Of a DNA stretch of 64,000 nucleotides, positions 54,064 to 62,629 are shown in pieces. Below the pieces are notes generated by a model that did no database searches, had not been told where the DNA came from, and saw only the letters and a program-made list of their open reading frames with translations. The translations under genes were made by a program, and so were the position numbers. This DNA is from Actinotalea endophytica (GTDB lineage Bacteria > Actinomycetota > Actinomycetes > Actinomycetales > Cellulomonadaceae): NCBI RefSeq assembly GCF_025717005.1, contig NZ_JAOVZU010000002.1, positions 95,470-159,469 of the forward strand, in the 5' to 3' direction. The number at the start of each line of letters is the position of its first letter. The stretch's first letter is position 1.

Positions 54064-54506
54064 CCGCCGGCCGCCGGGGTCGGGTCGCCGAGCACGGCGC
54101 CGTCGGACAGCCGCAGGTACCCGCCGGTCGTCGAGGGGACCATCCCGAGCGCGCGCGCCCGGGCGGCGAGCTTCGCCGGTGCGGCGGCCTCGTCGAGCTC
54201 GGTCACCAGCTCCTGCTGGCGCTGCGCGGACTGGGCGAGGCGGGTCGCGAGCCCGTACCGCTCGTACTCCCCCTGGGCCATCGCCGTGTTGAGCAGCAGC
54301 ACCGTCAGCAGGGCCGCGGCGAGCACCGCCATGCAGAGCGCGACGAACGGCACCCGGGTGCGGGCCCGCGCCGGCGGCGGCACGAGGTGCAGGCGCGACG
54401 TCGGAGGCGCCGCCGGGGCGCCCGGAGCCGACCGCGGAGCGGACCCTGGTGCGGACCCCGGGGCAGACCGCGGTGCACGGACCGCCGAGGACTGTGCCGC
54501 GCTCAT
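54060..54506 (-). CDS. ftsL: FtsL-like divisome protein
   Basis: 148 residues. A Ser/Ala/Pro-rich N-terminus with tandem SAPG units (about 10-40), one membrane helix (VPFVALCMAVLAAALLTVLLL), then a short coiled coil (GLATRLAQSAQRQQELVTELDEA). Sequence similarity in this family is low; the call rests on topology and position between rsmH and ftsI. ATG at 54506 overlaps the rsmH stop (ATGA). Confidence 0.85.
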   Translation of the reverse strand: MSAAQSSAVRAPRSAPGSAPGSAPRSAPGAPAAPPTSRLHLVPPPARARTRVPFVALCMAVLAAALLTVLLLNTAMAQGEYERYGLATRLAQSAQRQQELVTELDEAAAPAKLAARARALGMVPSTTGGYLRLSDGAVLGDPTPAAGG

Positions 54507-55489
54507 GCCACCCACCTCGCCGTCGTCGTCCGCATGTGGTCCGGGGTCGGGCGGAGCCGCTCCGCGGCCCGCAGTCGCACGGACTGCGATCGCGGGTTGC
54601 GCGCCACCTCGTCGGCGCTCGCGGTCTGCGCACCGCGGGTCAGCAAGGACAGATAGGGGCGGTGGGTCTCCGGCTCCACCGGCAGCCCGGCCGGTGCGCT
54701 CGAGGTGGCACCTCGCGCGAACGCCCGCTTCACCAGGCGGTCCTCGAGCGAGTGGTACGCCAGGACGACGATCCGGCCGCCGACGCCCAGAGCCTCGAGC
54801 GACGCGGGCAGCGCCCGCTCGAGGACCTCGAGCTCCGCGTTGACCTGGATCCGCAGCGCCTGGAAGGTCCGCTTGGCGGGGTGACCTCCGGTCTGCCGGG
54901 CGGCCGCGGGGATGGCCGCCCGCACGATGTCGACCAGCTCACCGGTGCGCCGCACGGGTGCGCGACGTCGGGCCGCCACGATGCCCGCGGCGATCCGGGC
55001 GGCGAACCGCTCCTCGCCGTAGGTCCGGATGATCCGGGTCAGCTCAGACTCGTCGACCGTCGCCAGGAGCTCGGCCGCGCTGATCCCGGTCGTCGGGTCC
55101 ATCCGCATGTCCAGCGGCGCGTCCTGGGCGTAGGCGAACCCGCGCTCGGCCTCGTCGAGCTGGAGCGAGGACACGCCGAGGTCGGCGAGCAGACCCTGGA
55201 CGGGTCGGCCGACGACGTCCTCGACGACCTCGAGCACGTCGTCGTACACCGCGTGCACCGCGGTGAACCGATCGGCGAACCGGGACAGCCGCGCGGTCGC
55301 GAGCTCGAGCGCCTGAGGGTCCCGGTCCAGGCCCACGACCTGCAGGTCGGGGAGCCGCTCGAGCATCGCCTCGGTGTGACCGCCCATGCCGAGCGTGATG
55401 TCCACGAGCACAGCGCCCGGCTCGACGAGCGCGGGCGTGAGGAGCTCGACGCAGCGGTCGAGAAGCACGGGTACGTGCCGCTGCTCCAT
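54503..55489 (-). CDS. rsmH: 16S rRNA (cytosine-1402-N4)-methyltransferase
   Basis: 328 residues. MEQRHVPVLLDRCVELLTP at the N-terminus, the SAM motif VDITLGMGGHTEAML, GLLADLGVSSLQLDEAERGF, PAKRTFQALRIQVN and YHSLEDRLVKRAF are all diagnostic. Methylates C1402 in the ribosomal P site. ATG at 55489; the 253-nt gap to mraZ holds a minisatellite. Confidence 0.97.
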   Translation of the reverse strand: MEQRHVPVLLDRCVELLTPALVEPGAVLVDITLGMGGHTEAMLERLPDLQVVGLDRDPQALELATARLSRFADRFTAVHAVYDDVLEVVEDVVGRPVQGLLADLGVSSLQLDEAERGFAYAQDAPLDMRMDPTTGISAAELLATVDESELTRIIRTYGEERFAARIAAGIVAARRRAPVRRTGELVDIVRAAIPAAARQTGGHPAKRTFQALRIQVNAELEVLERALPASLEALGVGGRIVVLAYHSLEDRLVKRAFARGATSSAPAGLPVEPETHRPYLSLLTRGAQTASADEVARNPRSQSVRLRAAERLRPTPDHMRTTTARWVA

Positions 55490-55504
55490 CGGTTCTCCTG
55501 GTCA

Positions 55505-55592
55505 TGGTCGGTGCTGGTGGTGGTCGGTGCTGGCGATGGTCGGTGCTGGCGATGGTCGGTGCTGGCGATGGTCGGTGCTGGCGGTGGTCGGG
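55505..55592. repeat. 16-bp tandem repeat between mraZ and rsmH
   Basis: Five and a half copies of a 16-bp unit (TGGTCGGTGCTGGCGA on the plus strand), the second to fourth identical, the others differing at one or two sites. It begins 15 nt upstream of the rsmH start, on the transcribed leader. Sixteen is not a multiple of three, and no conserved frame crosses it. Confidence 0.95.
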
Positions 55593-55742
55593 TCTCAGGT
55601 GTCCGTGGCGGGTCCGGGCGGGTGTGCGGCCGGGCGGCCCTCCACCGCCCGACCAGGACTCCCTCCGCTGTCTGGCGTCGGGGAAGTACGTCAGACCTGG
55701 CGGGGAGAGACCTCGTCGTGCGGTCTCGGGCGGCGGGCTCAC
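55593..55742 (-). other. mraZ-rsmH intergenic remainder with a stem-loop
   Basis: No gene is seen. CGGGCGG and CCGCCCG (55631-55651) form a perfect 7-bp stem with a 7-nt loop downstream of mraZ. It could attenuate read-through from mraZ into rsmH. Confidence 0.5.
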
Positions 55743-56180
55743 TCAGAAGGCACCCGGGAACACCTCCTCCTCGGTGTCGGAGTACGCGTCGACCCGATCG
55801 GCCAGGTAGGCCTCCCAGGCCGCCGCGTCCCAGATCTCGGCCCGGGCGCCCGTGCCGATCACCGCGACGTCGCGGTCCAGGCCCGCGTACCGGCGCAGCT
55901 CGGCGGGGATGTTCAGCCGGCCCTGCTTGTCGGGCACGTCGTCGTGCGCGCCGGAGAGCAGCACGCGGAGGTAGTCACGGGCCTGCTTGTTCGAGACGGG
56001 AGCGACCTGGGCGCGCTCGTGCAGGCGCTGGAACTCGGCCATCGGGAACACGTAGAGGCAGCGCTCCTGACCCCGGGTGAGCACGAGGCCGTCGGCGAGC
56101 TGCGGGCGGAACTTCGCGGGGAGGATCAGCCGGCCCTTGTCATCCAGGCGGGGGGTGTACGTGCCGAGGAACAAGCCCAT
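55743..56180 (-). CDS. mraZ: MraZ transcriptional regulator
   Basis: 145 residues with two AbrB-like halves. First: [22 protein letters not shown]. Second: [18 protein letters not shown]. The DxKGR/LP and DKQGR/IP motifs are diagnostic. Represses its own operon in other bacteria by binding repeated boxes upstream; matching boxes are present here. ATG at 56180 with GGGAGGAG 7 nt upstream. First gene of the division cluster. Confidence 0.97.
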   Translation of the reverse strand: MGLFLGTYTPRLDDKGRLILPAKFRPQLADGLVLTRGQERCLYVFPMAEFQRLHERAQVAPVSNKQARDYLRVLLSGAHDDVPDKQGRLNIPAELRRYAGLDRDVAVIGTGARAEIWDAAAWEAYLADRVDAYSDTEEEVFPGAF

Positions 56181-56226
56181 CGCCCGCTCCTCCCGATCCC
56201 GAGGAGGACCACCCTCCTCCCGGTGG

Positions 56227-56252
56227 CCCCACGGTACTCCACTTCCCTCCAC
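56227..56252 (-). promoter_or_regulatory. MraZ box cluster (three repeats)
   Basis: On the minus strand GTGGAG, GTGGAG and GTGGGG occur exactly 10 bp apart (56252-56247, 56242-56237, 56232-56227). They cover the predicted mraZ transcription start and early leader. The 10-bp periodic GTGGRG pattern fits known MraZ targets. Confidence 0.75.
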
Positions 56253-56257
56253 AAACA

Positions 56258-56286
56258 AGGATATGAACCACGTACGAACGGGTGAA
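56258..56286 (-). promoter_or_regulatory. mraZ promoter
   Basis: On the minus strand, -35 TTCACC (56286-56281), a 17-bp spacer, and -10 TATCCT (56263-56258). The start would fall at about 56251, inside the MraZ boxes. The leader to the ATG is ~70 nt and contains a GAGGAG/CTCCTC stem-loop at 56201-56219. Confidence 0.6.
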
Positions 56287-56312
56287 AGACGGCATCTACG
56301 CAGGTCATCACG

Positions 56313-56328
56313 GTGGAGCGAAATGGAG
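56313..56328 (+). promoter_or_regulatory. Second MraZ-like box pair
   Basis: On the plus strand GTGGAG (56313-56318) and ATGGAG (56323-56328) are 10 bp apart. It lies about 30 nt upstream of the mraZ -35 element and faces the moxR gene. One base of the second box differs from the pattern. Confidence 0.45.
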
Positions 56329-56491
56329 GGATATCGCAGCCCTGCACCAGGGAGAGTGGCGCGATCGGGGCGATCTGCGCAGAACGGACACCGGCCGTGC
56401 ACCGGGTGGCGCCGGCCCGTCCGCCGGGCCACCGCCCGACCTGCGTCCCGACCCCGCGTCCTGCCCCACCCGGGCGACCGCGCCGCTGCCG

Positions 56492-56507
56492 GTGGAGGGA
56501 AGTGGGG
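56492..56507 (+). promoter_or_regulatory. Third MraZ-like box pair, upstream of moxR
   Basis: On the plus strand GTGGAG (56492-56497) and GTGGGG (56502-56507) are exactly 10 bp apart. They end 22 nt before a candidate moxR -35. This would place the moxR operon under MraZ, as an inference. Confidence 0.55.
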
Positions 56508-56529
56508 CGGCCCCGCCGCGCGCTCGGGG

Positions 56530-56558
56530 ATGTCGCGTCGCGCAGGCTCACGTAGGCT
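56530..56558 (+). promoter_or_regulatory. Candidate moxR promoter
   Basis: ATGTCG (56530-56535), 17 bp, then TAGGCT (56553-56558). The ribosome site GGGAGGAAGG follows and the ATG is at 56584. The -35 match is weak. Confidence 0.4.
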
Positions 56559-56583
56559 CTGCGCACCGGGAGGAAGGACTCCG

Positions 56584-57567
56584 ATGGCGCACGTGCCCCC
56601 GACGCCGCAAGAGGTCGCCGAGCTCGAGTCGACCGCAGACCGGATCCGGGCCGCGATGGAGACCGTCGTGACCGGACGCCCCGAGCTCGTCCGACACACC
56701 GTCGCCGTCCTGCTCGCCGAAGGCCACCTCCTCATCGAGGACGTGCCGGGGGTCGGCAAGACCACGCTCGCCAAGGCGCTGGCGCATGCCATCGACGGGA
56801 CCGTCGGCCGGATCCAGTTCACCCCGGACCTGCTGCCCAGCGACCTGACCGGAGTCGCGATCTACCGGCAGGCCGAGCAGCGCTTCGAGTTCCACCCGGG
56901 ACCGGTGTTCGCGAACGTCGTGATCGGCGACGAGATCAACCGCGCCTCGCCCAAGACCCAGTCGGCCCTGCTGGAGTGCATGCAGGAGGCCCAGGTCACG
57001 GTCGACGGCGTGAGCCACGCACTCCCCCGGCCGTTCCTCGTCGTCGCGACGCAGAACCCCGTCGAGATGGAGGGCACCTACGCGCTCCCCGAGGCGCAGC
57101 GGGACCGCTTCATGGCGCGCCTGCACGTCGGCTACCCCGAGGCGGACGCCGAGCTCGAGATGCTCGACCGGCAGGAGGAGGCCGACCCGCTCACCGGCCT
57201 GCACCCGGTCACCGATGTCGCCGACCTCGAGCGCCTGATCGGCGTCGCGCGTCGACTGCACGCGTCGCCGGCCGTCAAGCGCTACATCGTCGCCCTCGCC
57301 GACGCGACCCGTGCGGACTCGATGCTGCGGCTCGGCGCCTCGCCGCGCGCCTCGATCCAGCTGCTCCGCGCGGCCAAGTCGCTCGCCGCGATGCGCGGCC
57401 GCGACCACGTGCTGCCGGACGACGTCCAGGAGCTCGCCGTGCCGGTGCTCGCGCACCGGCTGGTGCCGAGCACGGACGCCCGGCTGTCCGGCCACTCCGT
57501 CGTCGAGACGCTGCGCGAGGTCCTGGCCGCGACGCCGATCCCGACCGGCGCCGCCGCCCGAGGCTGA
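56584..57567 (+). CDS. MoxR-type AAA+ ATPase
   Basis: Chaperone-like ATPase of 327 residues. Walker [14 protein letters not shown] (56-60 core), Walker [21 protein letters not shown], sensor 1 VVATQNP, and the lid [20 protein letters not shown] are typical of MoxR. It works with DUF58 and von Willebrand-type partners. ATG with a strong GGGAGGAAGG. Three nt before the DUF58 gene. Divergent from mraZ. Role in envelope biogenesis is suggested by the neighbours. Confidence 0.92.
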   Translation: MAHVPPTPQEVAELESTADRIRAAMETVVTGRPELVRHTVAVLLAEGHLLIEDVPGVGKTTLAKALAHAIDGTVGRIQFTPDLLPSDLTGVAIYRQAEQRFEFHPGPVFANVVIGDEINRASPKTQSALLECMQEAQVTVDGVSHALPRPFLVVATQNPVEMEGTYALPEAQRDRFMARLHVGYPEADAELEMLDRQEEADPLTGLHPVTDVADLERLIGVARRLHASPAVKRYIVALADATRADSMLRLGASPRASIQLLRAAKSLAAMRGRDHVLPDDVQELAVPVLAHRLVPSTDARLSGHSVVETLREVLAATPIPTGAAARG

Positions 57568-57569
57568 CC

Positions 57570-58871
57570 GTGCGCACCTGGGCGTCGGGGCCGCGGCACC
57601 TGCGGACGCGGGTGGCACGGTTCCTCGTGGCCCGCGGTTCGCGGCTCGGGCGGCTGCGACCGACGACCCGCGGCCTGGCGCTGCTCGGCGGCGGCGTGGT
57701 CACGGCCGCCTCGGGCGTCGCGCTCGGCGTCCCTGCACTCGTGCTGGCCGGGCTGGTCGCCACGCTGGCCGTGGTCGCCGGCGCAGCGGCCGTCGTGGTC
57801 GACGTCACGGGTCTCGACCGGCACGGGCTCAGCGTGCACCGCACCGTGGTGCCGCACCCGGTCACCGTCGGCGAGCGCGCGACCGTCGGGGTCGAGGTGC
57901 GCGGGCGCGCGGGGCTCGACCACGCGCGGCTGAGCGAGCGGGCCGCACGCGAGCTGTCCGGGGGACGCCCGCTGCGGGCCAAGGTCTCCCGGTCGGCGGG
58001 CCGGGTGGAGCTGCGGTACACGATCGACCCGACGCGCCGCGGACGTTGGCCGGCCGGGCCGCTCGAGGTGCACCTCGCCGACGTGCTCGGGACGGTGCGC
58101 TGGTCGGGGAAGCTCGGACCGGCCCGACGCGTCGCGGTCCGGCCGAGGGTGACTGCCCTCAGCACACCGGGCGGCGCAGCCGCGCTCGACACCAGGGCGG
58201 CGACCGGAGCGCGCTCGCCTGCGCCCGACGACCTGTCGTTGCGCGACTACCGACCCGGCGACGACCCCCGACGCGTCCACTGGCGTTCGACCGCGCGGCT
58301 CGGCGACCTCGTGGTACGCCAGGACGAGCGCGCCGGACGCCGCCCCGCGACCGTCCTGCTCGACCTGCCGACGCAGGACGAGCCGCTCGAGTGGACGATC
58401 TCGGTCGGCGTCTCCATCGCGATCGCCCTGGTGGACACCGGTCACCGAGTCCGCATGCTCGCGGGCGAGGCGCCGCCGACCCGCCACCGCACCGACGCCC
58501 TGGCCGTGGAGTCGCTGCTCGACCAGGCCGTCGACCTGGTGGCGCCGCCGGACGCGGTGACCGCACGGTCCTGGCTGCTCGGCGGCCTCGACGACCTGAC
58601 CGCCCACGGCTCGGGCACCGAGCTGGTGATCGCGGTGGTCGGCGCCCTGGACACCCGGACGCGCGCGGACCTGGCACGGATCGGCGCGGTGCACGAGGCC
58701 TGGGCGATGGTGCGCACCGGACCCCGGCCGACACCGGTCGAGGCCGACACCCTGGCGTCGCTGCGCCGCGCCGGATGGCACGCCTGCCGCGTCACCACCG
58801 GCGAGCCGGCGACCTTGGCCTGGCACCGGCTGCTGGAGACCGCGGCCCCAGGCGTCGGAGCGTCGCGATGA
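57570..58871 (+). CDS. DUF58-domain membrane protein
   Basis: 433 residues. Two close membrane helices (GLALLGGGVVTAASGVALG; LVLAGLVATLAVVAGAAAV) are followed by a beta-rich region and the DUF58 signature RDYRPGDDPRRVHWRSTAR with LVVRQDERAG. The C-terminal part has a vWA-like fold. Partner of MoxR ATPases. GTG start. Its stop overlaps the transglutaminase ATG (ATGA). Confidence 0.9.
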   Translation: MRTWASGPRHLRTRVARFLVARGSRLGRLRPTTRGLALLGGGVVTAASGVALGVPALVLAGLVATLAVVAGAAAVVVDVTGLDRHGLSVHRTVVPHPVTVGERATVGVEVRGRAGLDHARLSERAARELSGGRPLRAKVSRSAGRVELRYTIDPTRRGRWPAGPLEVHLADVLGTVRWSGKLGPARRVAVRPRVTALSTPGGAAALDTRAATGARSPAPDDLSLRDYRPGDDPRRVHWRSTARLGDLVVRQDERAGRRPATVLLDLPTQDEPLEWTISVGVSIAIALVDTGHRVRMLAGEAPPTRHRTDALAVESLLDQAVDLVAPPDAVTARSWLLGGLDDLTAHGSGTELVIAVVGALDTRTRADLARIGAVHEAWAMVRTGPRPTPVEADTLASLRRAGWHACRVTTGEPATLAWHRLLETAAPGVGASR

Positions 58872-61015
58872 TCCACGAGTGGTTGGCCGGACGGACCGCG
58901 GTGACCGGGGTCCGGGCCTGGCTGGGCGCCCTGGTGATGCTCGTCGGCCTGCGCATCGGGCTCTCCTCCCTCGGCTCGCTGATCGCACCGGGGCCGTGGC
59001 TCGCGACGGCGACGGTCGCGGTCGCCGTGGTGCTGCTCGCGGCGGCCGTGGTCCGCTGGATCGGCCCGGCCGAGTGGGCCCCGGTCGGGGCACTCGCCGC
59101 CGGGGTCCTCGTGATCGTGATCGGCTACGGCGGCGACGACGGGCCCGGCCTGTCCGGATGGTCGACACCCGCCACGCTCACCGCGCTGGTGCGCGACGGC
59201 GCCGCGACCATCAACGACGGACACATCCCGGTCGTGGCCGGGCGCGGCCTGGAGCTTCTCGTCGTGATCGGGGCCGTGGCCGCCGCGGTGGTCGTCGACG
59301 CCCTCGCGATCGGCCTTCGGCTCGCCGGCGCGGCCGGCATCGCCATGGCCGCGATGTGGGCCCCGACACTCGTCTTCGAGCGGCCGCCCGGCACCCTGGG
59401 CCTGATCGGCGGCGCGGTGTGCTGGCTGCTGCTCGTCTGGATCACCCGCCCGCCACGGGGCCGCGAACCGGAGCCGTGGCGCGAGCTGCCCGTCGCGGCC
59501 GTCGTCGCCGCCGCCGTGGCGGTCGGTGCCGTGCTGCTCACGCCCCTGGTCACCTCGCTCCCGGGCTACGGCAGGCTCGTGCTGCCGGCGACCTGGGGCC
59601 CCGGTCTGTACGGCGCGGGATCGGTCGCGTTGTCCGACGACCTCGACATGCGCGCCGACCTCGGCGGCCGGTCCGGCTTCGAGGCGCTGCGGTACACGAC
59701 CGACATCGCCGACGTCGGACCGCTGCGAACCCAGACCCTGACCGTCTTCGACGGGACCCGATGGACGCCGGGCGACCGAGGTGTCGGGGTGCCGGCGGAC
59801 GGGCAGCTCTGGCCGTCCGCCGTCGCGTCACAGACCACCGGGACCATCACGGTGACGCTGAGCAGGATCGAGCAGGGCACGCTGCCGATCCCGCTCGAGC
59901 CGCGCATCCTGTCCCTCGGCGGCGGCTGGTCCTACGACCCGGTGCGTGACGAGGTGTCCGGCCCGGTCAGCGAAGGGCTCGTCTACCAGGCCGAGATCGC
60001 CCCCCGGGATCTCACGCCCGAGGCGCTTCGAGCCGACTCCGTCGGCACGGTGCCGGAGGGGTCTGCCGAGCTCACCGTGCCCGACACGGCGTACGCCGAC
60101 CAGATCGGGGCGCTCGCGCACGACGTCGTCGGCGACGCCCCGACCACGTACGACGAGGCACTGGCGCTGCAGTCCTGGTTCCGCGGCACGGACTTCACCT
60201 ACCAGACCCAGCTGGCCCCGGCCCAGACCTCCGATGCGGTCTGGGACTTCCTGCAGTCCAAGACCGGCTACTGCGTGCAGTACGCCACTGCCATGGCCGT
60301 GATGGCCCGCGACCTGGGCATCCCGGCGCGGGTCGGCGTCGGGTTCCTGCCCGGCGAACGCGACGCCGCTGGTGTCGTCTCGGTCAGCTGGGCCCGGGCG
60401 CACGCCTGGCCGGAGCTCTACTTCGCCGGAGCCGGCTGGGTCCGGTTCGAGCCGACCCCCGGCGTGCAGACCGGAGCGCCTCCGGCCTATGCGGACCCGG
60501 CGATCGAGAGCCTCGGTGAGGACCCGTCGCTCGTCCCGGACACCCAGCAGACCGACGCGCCGGAGTCCTCGGGGGCTCCGCAGCAGAACGAGGGCGGGAC
60601 GAACGCCGGCGGCGCCACGGACGGCTCCTCGTCCTGGTGGCCCTGGCTGGCCGGCGCGGGACTGCTCGTGGTCGCCGGCGTGGGGTGGTGGGCGGTGCGA
60701 CGGCGCCGGGAGCAGGTGTGGGGTCCCGAGGAGGCCTGGGCGCTGCTGCGACGGGACGCGGCCGAACGCGGCGTCGAGTGGAGCGACGCGACCACACCCC
60801 GCCAGGCCGGAGCCGTGCTGCGCGCGGCGCTGCGAGACCCGGGCTCACCCGGCGAGCAGGCGATCGACGAGATGGTCGCGATCCTCGAGGCGCACCGCTA
60901 CGCGCCCGCGCCGCAGCCGGTTGACGGAGTGGACCTGCTGGCCCTGGTGGAACGGACGACCGCGGCGCTCAGCGCTGCTCGCGGCGCCGCTCCCAGCGCT
61001 CCTCGAAACGGTTGA
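58868..61015 (+). CDS. TgpA-like transmembrane transglutaminase-domain protein
   Basis: 715 residues. About six N-terminal membrane helices, an extracellular region, then a transglutaminase core with Cys in SKTGYCVQYATAMAVMARDLG and His in ARAHAWPELYFAGAGWVRFE, the PTPG following where the third residue normally lies. A last helix (WLAGAGLLVVAGVGWW) precedes a cytoplasmic DUF4129-like tail. Moves with MoxR and DUF58 in actinobacteria. The 3' 47 nt overlap the convergent DUF3040 gene. Confidence 0.9.
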   Translation: MIHEWLAGRTAVTGVRAWLGALVMLVGLRIGLSSLGSLIAPGPWLATATVAVAVVLLAAAVVRWIGPAEWAPVGALAAGVLVIVIGYGGDDGPGLSGWSTPATLTALVRDGAATINDGHIPVVAGRGLELLVVIGAVAAAVVVDALAIGLRLAGAAGIAMAAMWAPTLVFERPPGTLGLIGGAVCWLLLVWITRPPRGREPEPWRELPVAAVVAAAVAVGAVLLTPLVTSLPGYGRLVLPATWGPGLYGAGSVALSDDLDMRADLGGRSGFEALRYTTDIADVGPLRTQTLTVFDGTRWTPGDRGVGVPADGQLWPSAVASQTTGTITVTLSRIEQGTLPIPLEPRILSLGGGWSYDPVRDEVSGPVSEGLVYQAEIAPRDLTPEALRADSVGTVPEGSAELTVPDTAYADQIGALAHDVVGDAPTTYDEALALQSWFRGTDFTYQTQLAPAQTSDAVWDFLQSKTGYCVQYATAMAVMARDLGIPARVGVGFLPGERDAAGVVSVSWARAHAWPELYFAGAGWVRFEPTPGVQTGAPPAYADPAIESLGEDPSLVPDTQQTDAPESSGAPQQNEGGTNAGGATDGSSSWWPWLAGAGLLVVAGVGWWAVRRRREQVWGPEEAWALLRRDAAERGVEWSDATTPRQAGAVLRAALRDPGSPGEQAIDEMVAILEAHRYAPAPQPVDGVDLLALVERTTAALSAARGAAPSAPRNG

Positions 61016-61334
61016 GGAGGCTCGTCTTCTTCTTCGCCGGGCTGCTCGTGGTGCCTGCCGCCTGGCCCGCTGCCGCTCGGCGCGGGGCCGAGAACACCAG
61101 GAGCACGGCACCGAACATGGCGACGAACCCGAGCAGGCCGAGCCACCACATCCCGCTCGCGACACCGCCGATCAGGAGTCCCAGCCCGGCGAGTCCGCCG
61201 ACGGCGCCGAGAACCCAACGACGCACCGGACTTCCGGTACGTCCGTGCAGCGTGGAGGCCAGCTTCGGGTCGTCCGAGCGCAGCTGGCGCTCCATCTGCT
61301 CAAGTACGCGCTGCTCGTACTCGGACAGAGGCAT
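60969..61334 (-). CDS. DUF3040-domain membrane protein
   Basis: 121 residues. The cytoplasmic start MPLSEYEQRVLEQMERQLRS is the DUF3040 signature. Two membrane helices (about 43-60 and 63-81) follow, then a basic tail (SPAKKKTSLLNRFEERWERR). Function unknown. A perfect ribosome site GGAGGT lies 5 nt before the ATG, and a TATCCT -10 candidate is inside the end of dinB. Overlaps the transglutaminase gene tail to tail by 47 nt. Confidence 0.88.
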   Translation of the reverse strand: MPLSEYEQRVLEQMERQLRSDDPKLASTLHGRTGSPVRRWVLGAVGGLAGLGLLIGGVASGMWWLGLLGFVAMFGAVLLVFSAPRRAAAGQAAGTTSSPAKKKTSLLNRFEERWERRREQR

Positions 61335-61369
61335 CGCTACCTCCGTATGCCGTGGTCGATGTTCCCTCC

Positions 61370-62629
61370 TCAGGATAGATCGGCGCGGCGGGGTGCGGTA
61401 GTTGAGGAGGTCACCTCACCGCCGATCGAGGTACCCGGTCCGAGCGCTCCGGGCCCGAAACGACGTCGAACCTCGTCCATCGCCTGCTCCGCGCCACGCC
61501 GCCCGGGCCCGTCGACGGCCTCGTCGAGGGTCGGCTGGCGCACCTGGGCCGAGCTCAGCTGGTCAGCGCGAACACCGATCAGCCGAACGGCGCGGCCCGC
61601 GAGATCCACGCCGGCGAGCAGCTCGCGGGCCGCGAGGAAGATCTCGTGCGCGACGTCGGTCGGCGCCCCGAGCGTGCGCGACCGGGTCAGCGTCTGCCAG
61701 TCCGCCGTTCGGACCTTCAGGCTCACGGTGCGCGCCTGGAGGCCCCTGCGGCGCAGCTGCCGGGCACACGTGTCGGCGAGCTCGAGCAGTCGCGCCTCGA
61801 GGAACGCCAGATCGGTGGTGTCCGTGTCGAACGTGGTCTCGGCTCCGACGCTCTTCTCCTGGCGGACAGGGACCACCGGTCGCGGGTCCCGGCCCCAGGC
61901 GAGGTCGTGCAGGTGGCGGCCGAGCGCCTGGCCCACGATCCGCTGGAGCTGCGCGACATCGGTCCGAGCGAGCTCCGCCACGGAGAGGATGCCCCAGCGG
62001 GCGAGCCGTTCCCTCGTCGACTCACCGACACCCCACAACGCCTCGACCGGCAGGGAGTGCAGCAGCTCGACCGTGGCGCCGCGTGGCACGAGGAGCAGCC
62101 CATCGGGCTTGGCCATGCCCGAGGCGAGCTTGGCGACCGACTTCGTCGAGGCCACTCCGACCGAGCATGCCAGGTCGAGCTCAGCCCGGACGCGCGCCCG
62201 GATGCCTGCGGCGATCCGGGTCGGCGACCCGAGCCGCCGCCGTGCACCCGACACATCGAGGAACGCCTCGTCGACACTGACCTGCTCGACGATCGCCGTG
62301 ACGTCGCCGAGCACGGCCATCACCCGTGCCGACGTCTGCGTGTAGGCGCTCCGGTCAGGCGGCACGACGACCGCCTGCGGGCACAACCGTCGCGCCCTGG
62401 CCATCGGCATCGCGGCATGCACGCCGAAGGCCCGGGCCTCGTAGGTCGCCGCGAGCACCACCGAGCGGCCGTCGCCGCCGACGATCACCGGGAGCCCGCG
62501 AAGGTCCGGACGCCGGGCGACCTCCACGGACGCGAAGAAGGCGTCCATGTCCACGTGCAGGATGCCGCAGCCCTCGTCGTCCTCGCCCCAGTCACGACGC
62601 ACCGAGGCGGGAACCGCGGAGCGGCTCAC
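61370..62629 (-). CDS. dinB: DNA polymerase IV (Y family)
   Basis: Error-prone translesion polymerase, 419 residues. Catalytic motifs ILHVDMDAFFASVE and QVSVDEAFLDVSG, the finger motif YEARAFGVHAAMPMARARRLCP, helix-hairpin-helix VGESTRERLARWGI, and the little-finger EKSVGAETTFDTDT. No clear beta-clamp motif was confirmed at the C-terminus. GTG overlaps the HEPN gene stop (GTGA). Preceded by a perfect SOS box. Confidence 0.95.
   Translation of the reverse strand: MSRSAVPASVRRDWGEDDEGCGILHVDMDAFFASVEVARRPDLRGLPVIVGGDGRSVVLAATYEARAFGVHAAMPMARARRLCPQAVVVPPDRSAYTQTSARVMAVLGDVTAIVEQVSVDEAFLDVSGARRRLGSPTRIAAGIRARVRAELDLACSVGVASTKSVAKLASGMAKPDGLLLVPRGATVELLHSLPVEALWGVGESTRERLARWGILSVAELARTDVAQLQRIVGQALGRHLHDLAWGRDPRPVVPVRQEKSVGAETTFDTDTTDLAFLEARLLELADTCARQLRRRGLQARTVSLKVRTADWQTLTRSRTLGAPTDVAHEIFLAARELLAGVDLAGRAVRLIGVRADQLSSAQVRQPTLDEAVDGPGRRGAEQAMDEVRRRFGPGALGPGTSIGGEVTSSTTAPRRADLS
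61372..61377 (-). promoter_or_regulatory. Candidate DUF3040 -10 box
   Basis: TATCCT on the minus strand overlaps the final codons of dinB. The start would lie ~30 nt before the DUF3040 ATG, leaving room for the GGAGGT ribosome site. No clear -35. Confidence 0.4.

Noticed and set aside
55504..55809. Trp/Gly-rich plus-strand frame
   Set aside because: Produced by the 16-bp tandem repeat. It continues antisense into mraZ and has no ribosome site.
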